Origin: Taudactylus pleione
Taxonomy: Eukaryota > Chordata > Amphibia > Anura > Myobatrachidae
Reading direction: 5' to 3'
Assembly (NCBI GenBank): GCA_031769625.1
Contig: JAUIMM010000115.1
Location: forward strand, 19,980,501-20,044,500
Length of the DNA: 64,000 nt
Part shown: positions 54,580 to 64,000 of the stretch, in pieces
How the letters are laid out: every line of letters starts with the position of its first letter
Numbering within the stretch: position 1 is the stretch's first letter
Notes under the pieces: generated by a model
The model's input: only the letters and a program-made list of their open reading frames with translations
Databases searched by the model: none
What the model was told of the DNA's origin: nothing
Position numbers and translations under genes: made by a program

Positions 54580-55602
54580 GTGCTGGAAAACAGCAGGAGC
54601 ATTGCTGAGACCAAAGGGCATAACGAGGTACTCGTTGTGACCGTCGTGAGTGTTAAACGTGGTCTTCCACTCGTTTCCTTTCCGAATTCATATGAGATTA
54701 AATGCTCCTCGCAAGTCCAATTTGGTGACGATGGTGGCTCCACTAACTCGGTCAATAAGCTCTGTGATCAAAGGGATAAAATACCAGTTTTTAATGGTGA
54801 TGTCATTCAGTCCCTTGTAGTCAATGCAGGGGCGCAGACCTCCAAACTTTTTTTTCTATGAAAAAGAAGCCCGCACCAGCGGGAGAGGTGGAAGGACAGA
54901 TTAACCCTTTTTCAAAATTCTCATGGATATAGTCAGTCATGGCCTTTGTTTCTGGGAGCGATAGCAAATAAGTTCGCCCTCTGTGAGGATATTTGCAATT
55001 GATTAATTCATTTGGACAATCCCATTCATGGTGAGGGACGAATATCAGCACCGGCTTTACTGAAAACAGTGAATTCTTGAGGAGGAGGAGTATCTGGATG
55101 AGATGGTACTGTAAAGCATACTTTTTTGAGGCAAGAACTGAAGCAGGAAGATCCCCAATTAGTGATTTGTAAGGTTCTCCAGTCAATTTGAGGATTATGC
55201 AGAAGGAGCCAGGACAAGCCCAAAAACTACGAAATGTGAGGCCCTGGGTATGACAAGAAAACTTAAAACTTCTGAGTGCAGAGCAAAAATCTTGATGCAG
55301 AGGTCCATTCTGAAGGGTAATTGTACCCCCTAGGATGCAGCTTCCATCAACCGCTTGGAGGTACAGTAGATAGGATGAAGCAGACTCTTAGTTTGTAGTG
55401 CCCATTGTTGGACCAATTCAGATGTGATGAAGTTACCAGCTGCACCTGAATCCAACAACACAGAGACTTGCTTTAAGCCCTTGGCCTCTTGAAGAGAAAC
55501 TAAGAGAATGCAATCAGTTTTCTTTGGAGAGGAATCAACTACTCCTAACTTAGCCTCTCCTTGCTGAGTTAGGAGCCAGAGTTTCCCGGACACTTGGGAC
55601 AA
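54580..55602 (-). pseudogene. gypsy protease and RT N-terminal relic
   Basis: Minus strand. 55330-55602 encodes the protease with VSVLLDSGAAGNFIT, the aspartic active site. 54860-55100 encodes the RT start ([37 protein letters not shown]), then a frameshift at about 54850. 54600-54840 continues with [31 protein letters not shown], a stop, and [19 protein letters not shown]. Defective but well preserved in wording. Confidence 0.8.
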
Positions 55603-56656
55603 TTGTTGAGCTGATGAGAAGGAGCAGCACAGTATAGGCAGAGATTCTCAGACTGTTGCCTTCTGCATTCTTCCTGTGATAGGCGTGAACAGTTGATTTG
55701 CATCGGTTCCTCTTTGGGAGGAGAAACTGACTAAGGCATGACTGTCGCTCGAGGTTTAGGAAGAATAAATCTCCCTCTCTCAATATCACGTTCTTTAAAA
55801 CATAAGTCCACCTTGGTTCTCAAGGAGACCAAGGCCCTCATTCAGAGCCACTCGCTAGCGGCAGTACGCTCGTTCCGAGCGATGTTCGCACATCTGCGCA
55901 TGCGTACGGATCGTTATACGCATGCGCGAACCAGTCAGTGCGGCCGAAATTCATGTGCTCGCAAAATAGCGAATGCCTGCTATTTTGAGTGACAGAATGA
56001 GGCGTATGTGGGTGGTAACAGGGGAAGGTGCTTGAAAATGGGGAGTGGAGATCCGAACGCAGGCGTGCTTAAAGGTCAAAATGGGCGTTTTATGGGTGTG
56101 CATAATTAATACAGCAGCGTCATTGACCACGTCACTGGGTTATTTTATAGTCAGAACTGCTCGCAAGATTGTGGTAGCAAAAACCAACCACAAGAATAGC
56201 GAGCAGTTCATACGCTGGTCGATGTACTCGATTAATCTAATAAATAGCGGACATGACGTATGGTGCGAGCGGCCAGGGGGCGTTTTTAACAAATAAACGA
56301 GCGTATGTTTTGCTCGCTCGTTCAGACTTAGAGGTGTGAACAGACTGCAATTTGCGAAGGGATCATTTGAATAGCCACCCCTTGTTTTTGAACGAACGAC
56401 CGCAAATAGCGAACGGCTCTGAATCAGGCCCCAAGTCCTCCAACTTGTCCGGGAGATCACGAGTAACAAGAACATTTTTAATTTTGTTGGATAAGCCATT
56501 CCAGAAGGCTGCATAGAATGCTCCATCATTCCAAGAGAGTTCTGATGCCAGTATTTGAAACTGCACCAGATACTGGTCTACAGAATTTGAATTGGGAGTT
56601 GTGTCCATCTCTAAGGGGCTGTACTGCTGGGGCTGTGTCCATTTCTAAGGGGCTGT
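55585..56656 (-). pseudogene. gypsy gag relic with CCHC zinc knuckle
   Basis: Minus strand. 56370-56620 encodes YLVQFQILASELSWNDGAF and AAFWNGLSNKIKNVLVTRDL, a capsid-type gag region. A foldback MITE (55833-56431) interrupts it; coding continues with TKVDLCFKERDIERG. A zinc knuckle CLYCAAPSHQLNNC (C-x2-C-x4-H-x4-C) lies at about 55605-55650. The N-terminus is cut by another MITE at 56657; a few codons remain at 57193-57206. Confidence 0.8.
55833..56431. mobile_element. Foldback MITE (GGGCCTGATTC family), 599 bp, 3-bp TSD
   Basis: Ends GGCCCTCATTCAGAGCC / GGCTCTGAATCAGGCCC, with CAA on both sides (55830-55832, 56432-56434), inside gag. The interior is closely related to 23522-24118. Two GCGCATGCG-type motifs lie at about 55896-55930. 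Confidence 0.85.
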
Positions 56657-57189
56657 GGGCCTGATTCAGACCCGCTCGTGAGCACTGAGCACTCGCAAGC
56701 GGGTCGATGTTGCCCAAGTGCGCATGCGCACGAGGGAGTCGGCTCCATCGTGCGCATGCGCGAGACCCGAAAACGACGGCCAAGCCGTTATTTTGGGTCT
56801 CGCACCAAAGGGGGCATGCTGTCGATGGTGATTGACAGCACGCCCCCTTTGGTGGGCATGCCGGGGGTGTGGCTGCACATGGGAACGCCTACCATCTGGG
56901 GCCGGCCCCACTGACATCACAAGTGATGTCAGTGGGAGTGCTTTTGGCTCTGATAGAGCCAAAAGCACTCCTGGGATTGCAGCAGCAAGACTCTACCGTA
57001 GGGTCTCGTCACAAGCCCGATGGTCGCAATGGACTTGACCATCGCGACCATCATTGTGGTTGCTCGCTATAGCTGTGGGTGGTCACCCACAGCTATGCGA
57101 GTGGCCAGGAGGCCGTTACAAAAAGGAGAAGGGACAGCCCTGATTCAGAGCGAGCGCTCTGTCAGAGTGTCCGGCTCTGAATCAGGGCC
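56657..57189. mobile_element. Foldback MITE (GGGCCTGATTC family), 533 bp, serial hairpins
   Basis: Ends GGGCCTGATTCAGAC / GAATCAGGGCC, with TGT on each side (56654-56656, 57190-57192). Nearly the whole length is a chain of dyads: GTGCGCATGCGCACGA...TCGTGCGCATGCGC, CCAAAGGGGGCATGCTGTC with inverse, CACTGACATCACAAGTGATGTCAGTG, AGTGCTTTTGGCTC with inverse, GATGGTCGCAATGG...CCATCGCGACCATC, AGCTGTGGGTGGTCACCCACAGCT, and a terminal 50-bp dyad (57138-57189). It is the most complete copy of the hairpin-rich subfamily. Confidence 0.85.
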
Positions 57190-57409
57190 TGTGCTCACTA
57201 TGTCCATCTAAGTGGCAAGCTGTGTCGAGTTACCTTAGTATAATTAGTCTAATTTCCATCACAGTGGTGCTGCACTGCCTCCGCAGGCCCCACCCACTAC
57301 ATTCACAGTGTGACTTGATATTTGTCAAGCAAAAAAAACTTTCAAATAAAAAAGTAAAAAAAAAAATTGTTGTATTTGTACTGTTTTGTGCACTGCACCC
57401 CAGTACTCT

Positions 57410-57800
57410 GTATTACCACAGAGAGTGTGCGTAAAAGTGGTCTGACTCTACAAAGTGTGAGCCAAGCTGCCAGTTTTTAAAAATAAAAATTGTTGTTTTT
57501 GTACTGTGCACTGCTATTCAGTATGCTGTATTACCCCAGAGAGTGTGCGTAAAAGCAGTCTGACTCTACGCAGTGTAAGCCAAGCTGCCAGCTTTAAAAA
57601 ATAAAAATCATTGTATTTGTATTGTGCAGTCCACACCATTGTGCTGTATTACCCCAGAGCGTGTGAGTAAAAGCGGTCTGACTCTACGAAGTGTGAGCCA
57701 AGCTGACAGTTTTTAAAAATAAAAATTGTATTTGGACTGTGCACTGCACCACAGTACACTGTAATACCCCAGAGCATGTGCATAAAAGCGGTCTGACTCC
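57410..57800 (+). repeat. ~118-bp tandem repeat, about four units
   Basis: Each unit has CCAGAG...GTGTGCGTAAAAGCGGTCTG and AGTGTGAGCCAAGCTGCCAG, then AAAATAAAAATTGT. Units begin at about 57418, 57538, 57655 and 57770. They lie upstream of the hAT start codon, where repeat arrays often occur in hAT elements. Confidence 0.85.
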
Positions 57801-57940
57801 ATGCAGTAATCTGTGAATTGAAAATGGATAACGATCAGTTTAGAGAAGAGCAAGCAAATACTAGTGCTCAAGGTGTTGCCACCAGTCATGATGACAATAC
57901 TAGTCCTTCAACGTTATCTACTAAAGCCGATGCTCAAGGG

Positions 57941-58509
57941 CAGTGGTTGCCAACCTTAATTGATGTGTGAGCTACTTTAGAAAAATTAAACCTCCCGAAG
58001 AGCTACTAAAATTGTAGAAAAAAAAATTTGGCTAATAATCGAAACAAATGAAGGTCATTTAATGAAAAGTAAAAAAATGTTTCATAGAAAATAACAATGC
58101 ATTTAATTATTAAAGTGATATTGTTGTAGTTTGTAAATAAGATTAAAGCACAGGCACATTTCACTGTTAATTACTGGCTCCAAGGAGTTACGTGCAGTAG
58201 AGGAGCAAAAGATATAACATGGGCTGCTGTCTGATTTTCCGGCAGGGCTGACCGGTACTCACTTGCTCCGTCATAGCATAGATGCCATGGGTGGAACCAC
58301 GGTGAAGCACATCAGTTGATTCATATAGAGGCTGCGCCAATCACCTGACGTACTTCCCTGTGGCTCCACCCACGGTGTCGACGCCATGGGGAAGCAAACA
58401 TCAGAGGTCACTTCTTCCTAGTTGACTCGACAGTACTGCAGTAGGTAAGCTACCAAAATTAAGACCGCGAGCTACCGGAAGCTCATGAGCTACAGGTTGG
58501 AGACCACTG
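57941..58509. mobile_element. hAT MITE, 569 bp, perfect 8-bp TSD
   Basis: Ends CAGTGGTTGCCAACC / GGTTGGAGACCACTG. CTCAAGGG flanks both sides (57933-57940, 58510-58517). The termini match the CAGTGGTT...-type of hAT elements widely found in vertebrates. Confidence 0.9.
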
Positions 58510-58524
58510 CTCAAGGGCATAGAG

Positions 58525-58680
58525 CAGTGGTGGCGAACCCTGGCACTCCAGCTGCTGTGGAACTACATATCCCAGCATGCCCTGCTACAGTTTTAGCATT
58601 CCCCAATAGCAAAACTCTGGAAGTGCATGCTGGGATATGTAGTCCCACAGCAGCTGGAGTGCTAGAGTTCACCACCACTA
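58525..58680. mobile_element. Palindromic hAT MITE, 156 bp, perfect 8-bp TSD
   Basis: Ends CAGTGGTGGCGAACCC... and inverse, with long arms containing CTCCAGCTGCTGTGG and ACATATCCCAGCATGC. GCATAGAG flanks both sides (58517-58524, 58681-58688). Its left TSD overlaps by one base the right TSD of the neighbouring MITE, so this small interval was hit twice. Confidence 0.9.
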
Positions 58681-59419
58681 GCATAGAGGGTCTAAGTCAG
58701 GGCATCTAAAAAAAGCAATATACAGTGGTAAAGAAAAAAACACCTCTATCAAAGGGAAAGTTTTCTGCAGAACAACATAACATTGGCATTCACCACACGC
58801 AGTGGCAAGGAAAGACTCAGACCTTGGCCTTTACTTCTGAGTGGTGGTTCTGCAAATGTCAGTGAGGCATCTTCTTCTGCCTCTCATGATGATGCAAGAC
58901 CTATTCACTCAGAGTCTAAAAGAGGTGTCAAAAATTAAAACCAGTACGGCAATAGAACAAACTGCGTTCAGAAACAAAAATGTCACAAATCCCCGAGGAG
59001 AGTCTAAGTGTGTCCATGAGTGATATGTGTGAGCCTGACCTTTTTGATACTGTTGTACTTACAGAGATGCCACCTTCCACCATTTCTGTTCCCTCAACAA
59101 ATGTGGGGATGAGCAGCACAAGTATAGCTGATGACATTGAAATTGAGGATGCCACAGAGGACGTGAAAGAGGATGAGGGGGATATGTGCTTGTTCCTAGG
59201 TTTAAGTCATACATCGTGTCTTTCTTTCCAACTGACCGAGATCTTAAAAGATGCAAACAGCTCCTGGTGAGCAATTTGGCAGCTCAAGTGGTACACTACA
59301 CAATAAAATATCCTAATTCAGTTTCTCTGGCAGCTGCCAGGAAAAAAACTTAGCTTTCCCAAAAGATCCATTGATGATGCAGAGGAGTCAATTTGTGACA
59401 TCTGGTCGGGTCTAAAAGA

Positions 59420-59892
59420 ATTGCCAAAAATTAGTTACACAGCTACTGCAACTCTATCTGATAGGGTCAACATCCAAAGAATGGTGGAGGAGACTTTTTA
59501 TGACACCGTACACCTAGGCATGTCACAGAGTCCCTTAGACTACTGGAAAGACAAAAAGGCTATTTTGGAGGCCATTGTGCAGACTGGCTTTGCATTACGT
59601 AAGCTGTCCACCCTCCAGTGTGTACTCAGAAAGAGTTTTCAGCACAGCCAGGAACCTTATCAGTGATAGGCTTAGGAGGCTACTTCCTCAAAATGTTGAA
59701 AAGATGATGTTCAACAAAATTAAATGGAAATTCCACGAGGACGACCTCTACTGCCAATTATGTAAAAAAAATACAGAGGTATCTGTAATGGTGGATTCCA
59801 GCAGGGATGAATTAATATTGTGTGAGGATGTTGTGCACACTGAAGAGGGTGAGGATGAGGATGGCAATGGTGATGAAATCTTGCCACAGTAG
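59420..59892 (+). pseudogene. hAT transposase C-terminal relic
   Basis: 59421-59590 gives PLDYWKDKKAILEAIVQTG; a frameshift near 59590 leads to SCPPSSVYSERVFSTARNLI and RLRRLLPQNVEKMMF, the hAT dimerisation domain (Pfam hAT C-terminal region), then an acidic tail. Upstream pieces (58980-59270) are acidic/Ser-rich and fit the linker of BED-type hAT transposases. The BED finger and most of the RNase H-like catalytic core are missing. Confidence 0.75.
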
Positions 59893-60459
59893 AGCTGTTA
59901 GCTTAGCTGCTTTAAGCCCATTGGTAGTTTGTTTTGTGGGGACCCAAACAAACTAAGCACTTCAGCCACAAAAGTAGCAGTCCCTGTTGCTGAAGTACTT
60001 GGTTTGTTAAACTGTGCATGTCCTTTTTAATATCCTACATAAGGGTGGGTGGGAGAGCCCAAAGACAATTCCATCTTGCACCACTTTTCTTTTCTGCTTT
60101 TTGGCAATGTTTTATAGATGTGCTATAAACTGCCGTGTGTTTGTGCCGCTGCTCTGTCGTTTAGTAATCAGCCAGCTCACTGCAGCCTTTGGCCAATATT
60201 AGTGAAAACAATATTGTGAGCTATGAGATGGTCAAAATTGACTGGAAATGACTGGAAATTAATGTTATTGAGGTTAATACTCTAGGAACAAAAAAAGGCC
60301 CAAATTATGTGATTTTAGCTGTTTTTGTACATTTTTGAAAAAAATGCAAATCCAAATCCAAAACCGGTCGCTGCAGTTTGGCAAATCCAAATCCATAACC
60401 GGATGATGAATCAAAGCCAAATCCAGCAAAAAACGGTCGGGTACATATTTCTAATCTTA

Positions 60460-61930
60460 ACAGGTCCATCATACGCCTCTCGCCTATATGCACCCCCACA
60501 ATAGGAAGAAGTGGATCAGGAGCATATCATCCTCACGTTAATACCAGATATAAGTGTGCCCAAATCACCACATGTGTAACACCTGGTATATGCAGTCGGT
60601 GCCTCTCCCCCAGTGACATGGGGGATATCTCTGGGAGAGGTGCAATGGAGAGAGAAGGCAGTGAAACAGACTAACTGCATTACTGCTAATGGGCATAGTG
60701 GGCATGGCTGCACGGTGGGCACGGCTTCTTCCCATCCACTGCTGTGGTGTGTCACATTGGTGATTTGGGTTTCTTGCATTTGGGGGAGAAGCCATTTTCA
60801 GCAGAGCCTGGGAAACATCCTTGGAGGGTTGGGCCCAGCTACTTGGGGAGGTGTGTTGTGTTTCCACATGGGCACTGGACATATAAAGTCCCCTGCTAGA
60901 AGCCCCCATCTGCAATAGAAAAGAAATAAAGAACAGAGAGGAATTGTTGGTCTTGCAGCAAAGGCTGTGTTTGAAATTGTAAAGACATTGCATAAAAAGA
61001 GGAGACCCCAGAGCCCATCAATAGGGGTATCCACACCTTCAGGGGTAGGATATCCACCTTCAGGAGTACCCCAGAAGAAATTATGGCAAGTAGCCAATCT
61101 CATTGGAGGACAGAAATGGGTGAGTGGCTAGAGGTCACATGGCATACTTAGGTGCCCCCTGTTAGTACAAAGTCCTTGTACTGGTAGAGCCCTGAGAGGG
61201 GCTTCTATAGTGAGGGCTGGGGTGGTCACTGCATGGCTTGTGTAATATCATGGAGGCAACAGTGTAGAGTCTGTTAAGGATTGGTCCACCCATAGAAATC
61301 GAATCATTGTTGGATGGGCATTATGCAGAAACCTCATGTGGCAATCCGCTGTGTGTCATTGTGTGTGAGAGACTATAACATGCAATGCTATGGAACTACT
61401 GGCCCAGGATGTCCTGGTATGTACTGCTGCCTGTCTTTGCAATGTTATGCCCACTGTAATAAAAGTATTGTGCAGGAGGAGTTTGACATATCCTACCTAT
61501 GGCTTTATGTAACCATCATGATTATTGTGTAGTCGGAGTTGGCGAATTGTAAAACAACCTACAATGTAACCATTTTGCTTTGTGCTGGAGGAGAGGCATT
61601 CTATTCAATAAAGTTACGTCTTGTTCTCACCATCAGATGGCCCGATGCCCAATTTATTTATTTGTCACCTATGCTTAGTCCACAACACCACATGCTGCAT
61701 TAAACACCCAAATATTCAGGGATAACTAGTACTTTAGTCTCACACACAACTAGCCAGAGCAGTGAAAGAGGAAGGGTTATGTACCATAAATCAGGGTATT
61801 CCAGAATTTCTACTTAGTAGCAGACTTAGTAGCAGGGGTTCACAACAAGCACAAAGACACAAGAGGCTGCCAAGAACCATCCATGGCAAATACAATATAT
61901 ATGGAACCCTGGATGATTGGACAATTGGAG
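60460..61930. other. Unassigned DNA with poly-A signal and internal repeats
   Basis: No gene supported; open frames up to 142 codons overlap on both strands. AATAAA occurs at 60923-60930 and at 61606-61611. A short tandem theme (CCACCTTCAGGGGTA-like, 61030-61065) is present. An LTR or 3' untranslated region of a mobile element is possible. Confidence 0.3.
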
Positions 61931-61937
61931 TTTTTAT

Positions 61938-61996
<59 letters not shown>
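61938..61996. repeat. (TAG)n microsatellite, likely the L2 tail
   Basis: About 19 uninterrupted TAG units. It sits at the 3' end, on the minus strand, of the L2-like LINE; L2/CR1 elements often end in short tandem repeats rather than poly-A. The poly-Ser frame across it is an artefact. Confidence 0.85.
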
Positions 61997-61997
61997 T

Positions 61998-64000
61998 TAT
62001 CCTTTATTTATATGATGCAACAAGGTGTTCACAGCACCTTACAAAGTGCATAAACTAAAACAAAACAAAATGTAAGAAAGAGAGACTTACTGTACAGCCA
62101 AAACATTGCAGAACATGAACTACAAGGCTTATAAACATTGCTGCATCAGCAGTCATAATAACTCAAATTAGCAGCGCCGGCTGAACCCAAAGGTTGGTGT
62201 CATTGTTGCCAGTGAGAAGGAGAGGATGTTATAAGTGAGGGAAGGAAAATTACATGAGGGAAAAGGGTCCTGCTAATGAAACCTTAAAATATAAAGAGGA
62301 GTGTTAGACAGACAGGGTGACACAGAAGAGATGAATAATGAGCGTGGAGCATGGCACTCTGGGTTAGAATTAGAGCTGAAAGGCTTTGATGAAGAAGTGG
62401 GTCTTGAGAGCCAGTATGAAGCTTTGTAAAGAGGTGGACAGCCTAATAGGGAAAGAGTTACAGTGGAGGGGAGCAGCACTGGCAAAATCTTGTAGACAGG
62501 AGTAGTATGAAGTAATCAGATGGGAGGAGAGGTGGCATTCATTTGTGGAGCGAAGTTGCGGGAGTGTGAAGGGAGATGAGCTCAGAGATGTAAATAGGAG
62601 AGGATTGAGTGAGGGCTTTGTATGTGATAGTGAGGAGTTTCAATTGTTTCTGAAGAGCAAGGGAAGCCAGTTTAGTTCCTGTATGAGAGGAGAGGCAGAC
62701 ACAGAGGCAGATGCAGCACATTTGAAGAGGAAGATGAGCCAAGCAGCAGCATTGAAGACAGATAGGAGTGGAGAGAAGTGGGAGACAAGGAGGCCAGATA
62801 GGAGGAGGTTACAGTAGTCCAGTCTACCAATGACCAGTGAGTGGATGAGGTTCTTAGTTGCCTCCAGCATGATAAAGGGTCTGATCCTGGAAATAAGTCT
62901 AAGGTTGAAATGGCAGGACTGTGAAAGGTACTGAATGAGTGGATTGAAGGAGAGGGTGGAGTCAAGGATAACCCCAAAACAGTGCACTTGTGGTCTAGTA
63001 GAGATGTTGTTTTGATTGAGGGAGGTTAGGCTAATTAGGAGGTTGGGAAGACTATCAACTCAGTCTTACAAATGTTAAGTTTAAGAATGTGCTGGAACAT
63101 CCAGGAGGGAAAAGCAGAGAGATAGCTGAATATATGAGTGAGGAGCGCATGGGAGATGATGAATTCACCTAAAGAGGACACTTAAAGAGAATAGAAGAGG
63201 TCCAAGAAACAAATCCTGGGGAACACCTAGTGGTATTGGAGAAGTGGAGTAATGAGAGGAGACAGATAAAGAATGGTCAGAGAGGTAAGAGGACAGCCAG
63301 GAGAGGGCAGTATCATGCAGACAGAGGGAGTGAAGTATTTGCAAGAGGAAAGGGTGGTCCACTGTATCAAAAATATCAAAAGCTGCAGAGAGGTCAAGTA
63401 GAACGAGCAGAGAATAGTGGCCCTTGGATTTGGCAGCATGAAGGTCAAAACTGACTTTAGTGAGGGCATTTTCTGTGGCGTGGAAAGGACAAAAGCCAGA
63501 CTGAAATGGGTTAAGCAGGAAGTGTGAGGAAATAAAGGTGGTAAGGTGCTTGTAAACAATTCTCTCAAGGAACTTGGAGACAAATCGGATGAGAAAGATG
63601 GGATGGTAAGAATTGGGATACAAGGAAATGTTTCAATGCTGAGGGGACAGTGCACGAAGAGATGGAAAGGTTGAAGACATGGTCAAGATGGGATAGGGTC
63701 AAGGGATTAGGTGGAAGTTGGCGAGGACTAGATCAGGGCCATACCTTTATCTCCAGATATTTAAGAGAAGTAAGTCACAGTTGGCAAAATGAATTGAAAA
63801 GATGGGGGGAGACTGGCTGGGAAAGAAGAGGATGGGATGACAAGGGTCTGGACCGATATATTCATTTTTGGGCATCATCGCTGCCCTATGGAACCTGTTT
63901 GTGGATTACAGGGTACCTAAAATGGCACCCTTCAGCCAGTAGCATTGCTGCAGAGCCACACAGAGCATCCAAGGGACACTCAGGACAGCTATCCTGCAGT
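61998..64000 (-). mobile_element. L2-like LINE, 3' portion, running off the window
   Basis: Minus strand. 63165-63623 encodes reverse transcriptase blocks (FVSKFLERIVYKHL, NPFQSGFCPFHATENAL, LLVLLDLSAAFDIFDTVDH, LGVPQ...LGPLLFSL). 62640-62990 encodes the C-terminal region (RISRIRPF, LVIGRLDYCNLLLSGL, NAAAWLIF). 62273-62485 continues with PTSSSKPFSSNSNPECHAPR. The catalytic loop (usually FADD) is not readable. Frameshifts and stops are frequent. The 3' untranslated part ends in CCTTTATTTATATGATGC... and the TAG microsatellite. The 5' part lies beyond the window. Confidence 0.8.

Larger units (their letters stand above)
50345..57213 (-). mobile_element. Ty3/gypsy chromodomain LTR retrotransposon, minus strand
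   Basis: Reading right to left: gag, zinc knuckle, protease, RT, RNase H, integrase, chromodomain remnant, polypurine tract, 3' LTR. All modules are in order but broken. Three foldback MITEs interrupt it (54112-54576, 55833-56431, 56657-57189), plus one in the LTR (50968-51516). The 5' LTR is absent; after gag the sequence passes into a hAT element near 57215. Same general lineage as the plus-strand element at 14-20 kb but clearly a different family by LTR sequence. Confidence 0.85.
57215..60450 (+). mobile_element. hAT transposon relic, internally deleted, with two nested MITEs
   Basis: Contains a start-like coding piece (57824-57940, opening MDNDQFREEQANTSAQG), diverged middle sequence and a hAT C-terminal dimerisation domain (59575-59760). 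The 3' end (60130-60445) matches the copy at 6380-6628. Upstream are ~118-bp tandem repeats (57410-57800). Two hAT MITEs are inserted at 57941 and 58525. The right terminus is near GTACATATTTCTA (60438-60450). The left terminus is not resolved. Confidence 0.7.

Noticed and set aside
61938..61996. Possible poly-Ser protein
   Set aside because: A TAG microsatellite read in one frame.

Overview
The window looks like intergenic DNA from a large, transposon-rich vertebrate genome, most likely an amphibian (probably a frog). The evidence is the mix of element types: hAT, Tc1/mariner, piggyBac-type and foldback MITEs, chromodomain-bearing Ty3/gypsy elements, an old endogenous retrovirus, an L2-like LINE, and long minisatellites carried inside transposons. 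That assignment is inference. I found no convincing host protein-coding gene, tRNA, rRNA, CRISPR array or bacterial-type operon. Nearly every long open frame is a transposon relic or a run of open frames through a tandem repeat.

Layout. 0.6-2.4 kb: a hAT-type non-autonomous element with an intact 8-bp target-site duplication (TSD), then a small MITE. 5-10.5 kb: hAT and Tc1/mariner relics among microsatellites. 11.7-13.3 kb: a decayed intronless gene for a Cys-rich repetitive protein on the minus strand. 14.4-20.5 kb: a plus-strand Ty3/gypsy element with chromodomain, long LTRs containing 61-bp repeats, a scrambled pol and two nested insertions. 20.5-31 kb: a minus-strand gypsy relic broken up by several DNA transposons, some nested three deep. 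31-44 kb: MITEs, tandem repeats and a nearly intact Tc1-like transposon (39.4-41.9 kb). 44.8-50.2 kb: a plus-strand endogenous retrovirus relic. 50.3-57.2 kb: a minus-strand gypsy element with gag, protease, RT, RNase H, integrase and chromodomain remnants and three foldback insertions. 57.3-60.4 kb: an internally deleted hAT transposon with two nested hAT MITEs. 62-64 kb: an L2-like LINE on the minus strand, running off the window.

The most interesting theme is a set of repeats I call hAT-fb (about 615-1586, 17493-19093, 22056-24250, 25628-26838, 28460-29802, 45245-46680, with a related module at 29930-30920). They combine dyad-symmetric CRE-like and CCAAT-containing hairpins, then a 5' splice-donor-like site (CAG or AAG followed by GTAAGT-like), then a minisatellite. 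That arrangement resembles a mobile promoter plus first exon. A second theme is a foldback family with ends GGGCCTGATTC and 3-bp target duplications, several copies of which carry perfect GCGCATGCGC (NRF1-type) palindromes. All boundaries supported by TSDs were read directly from the sequence; family names rest on recognised motifs and could not be checked against a database here.
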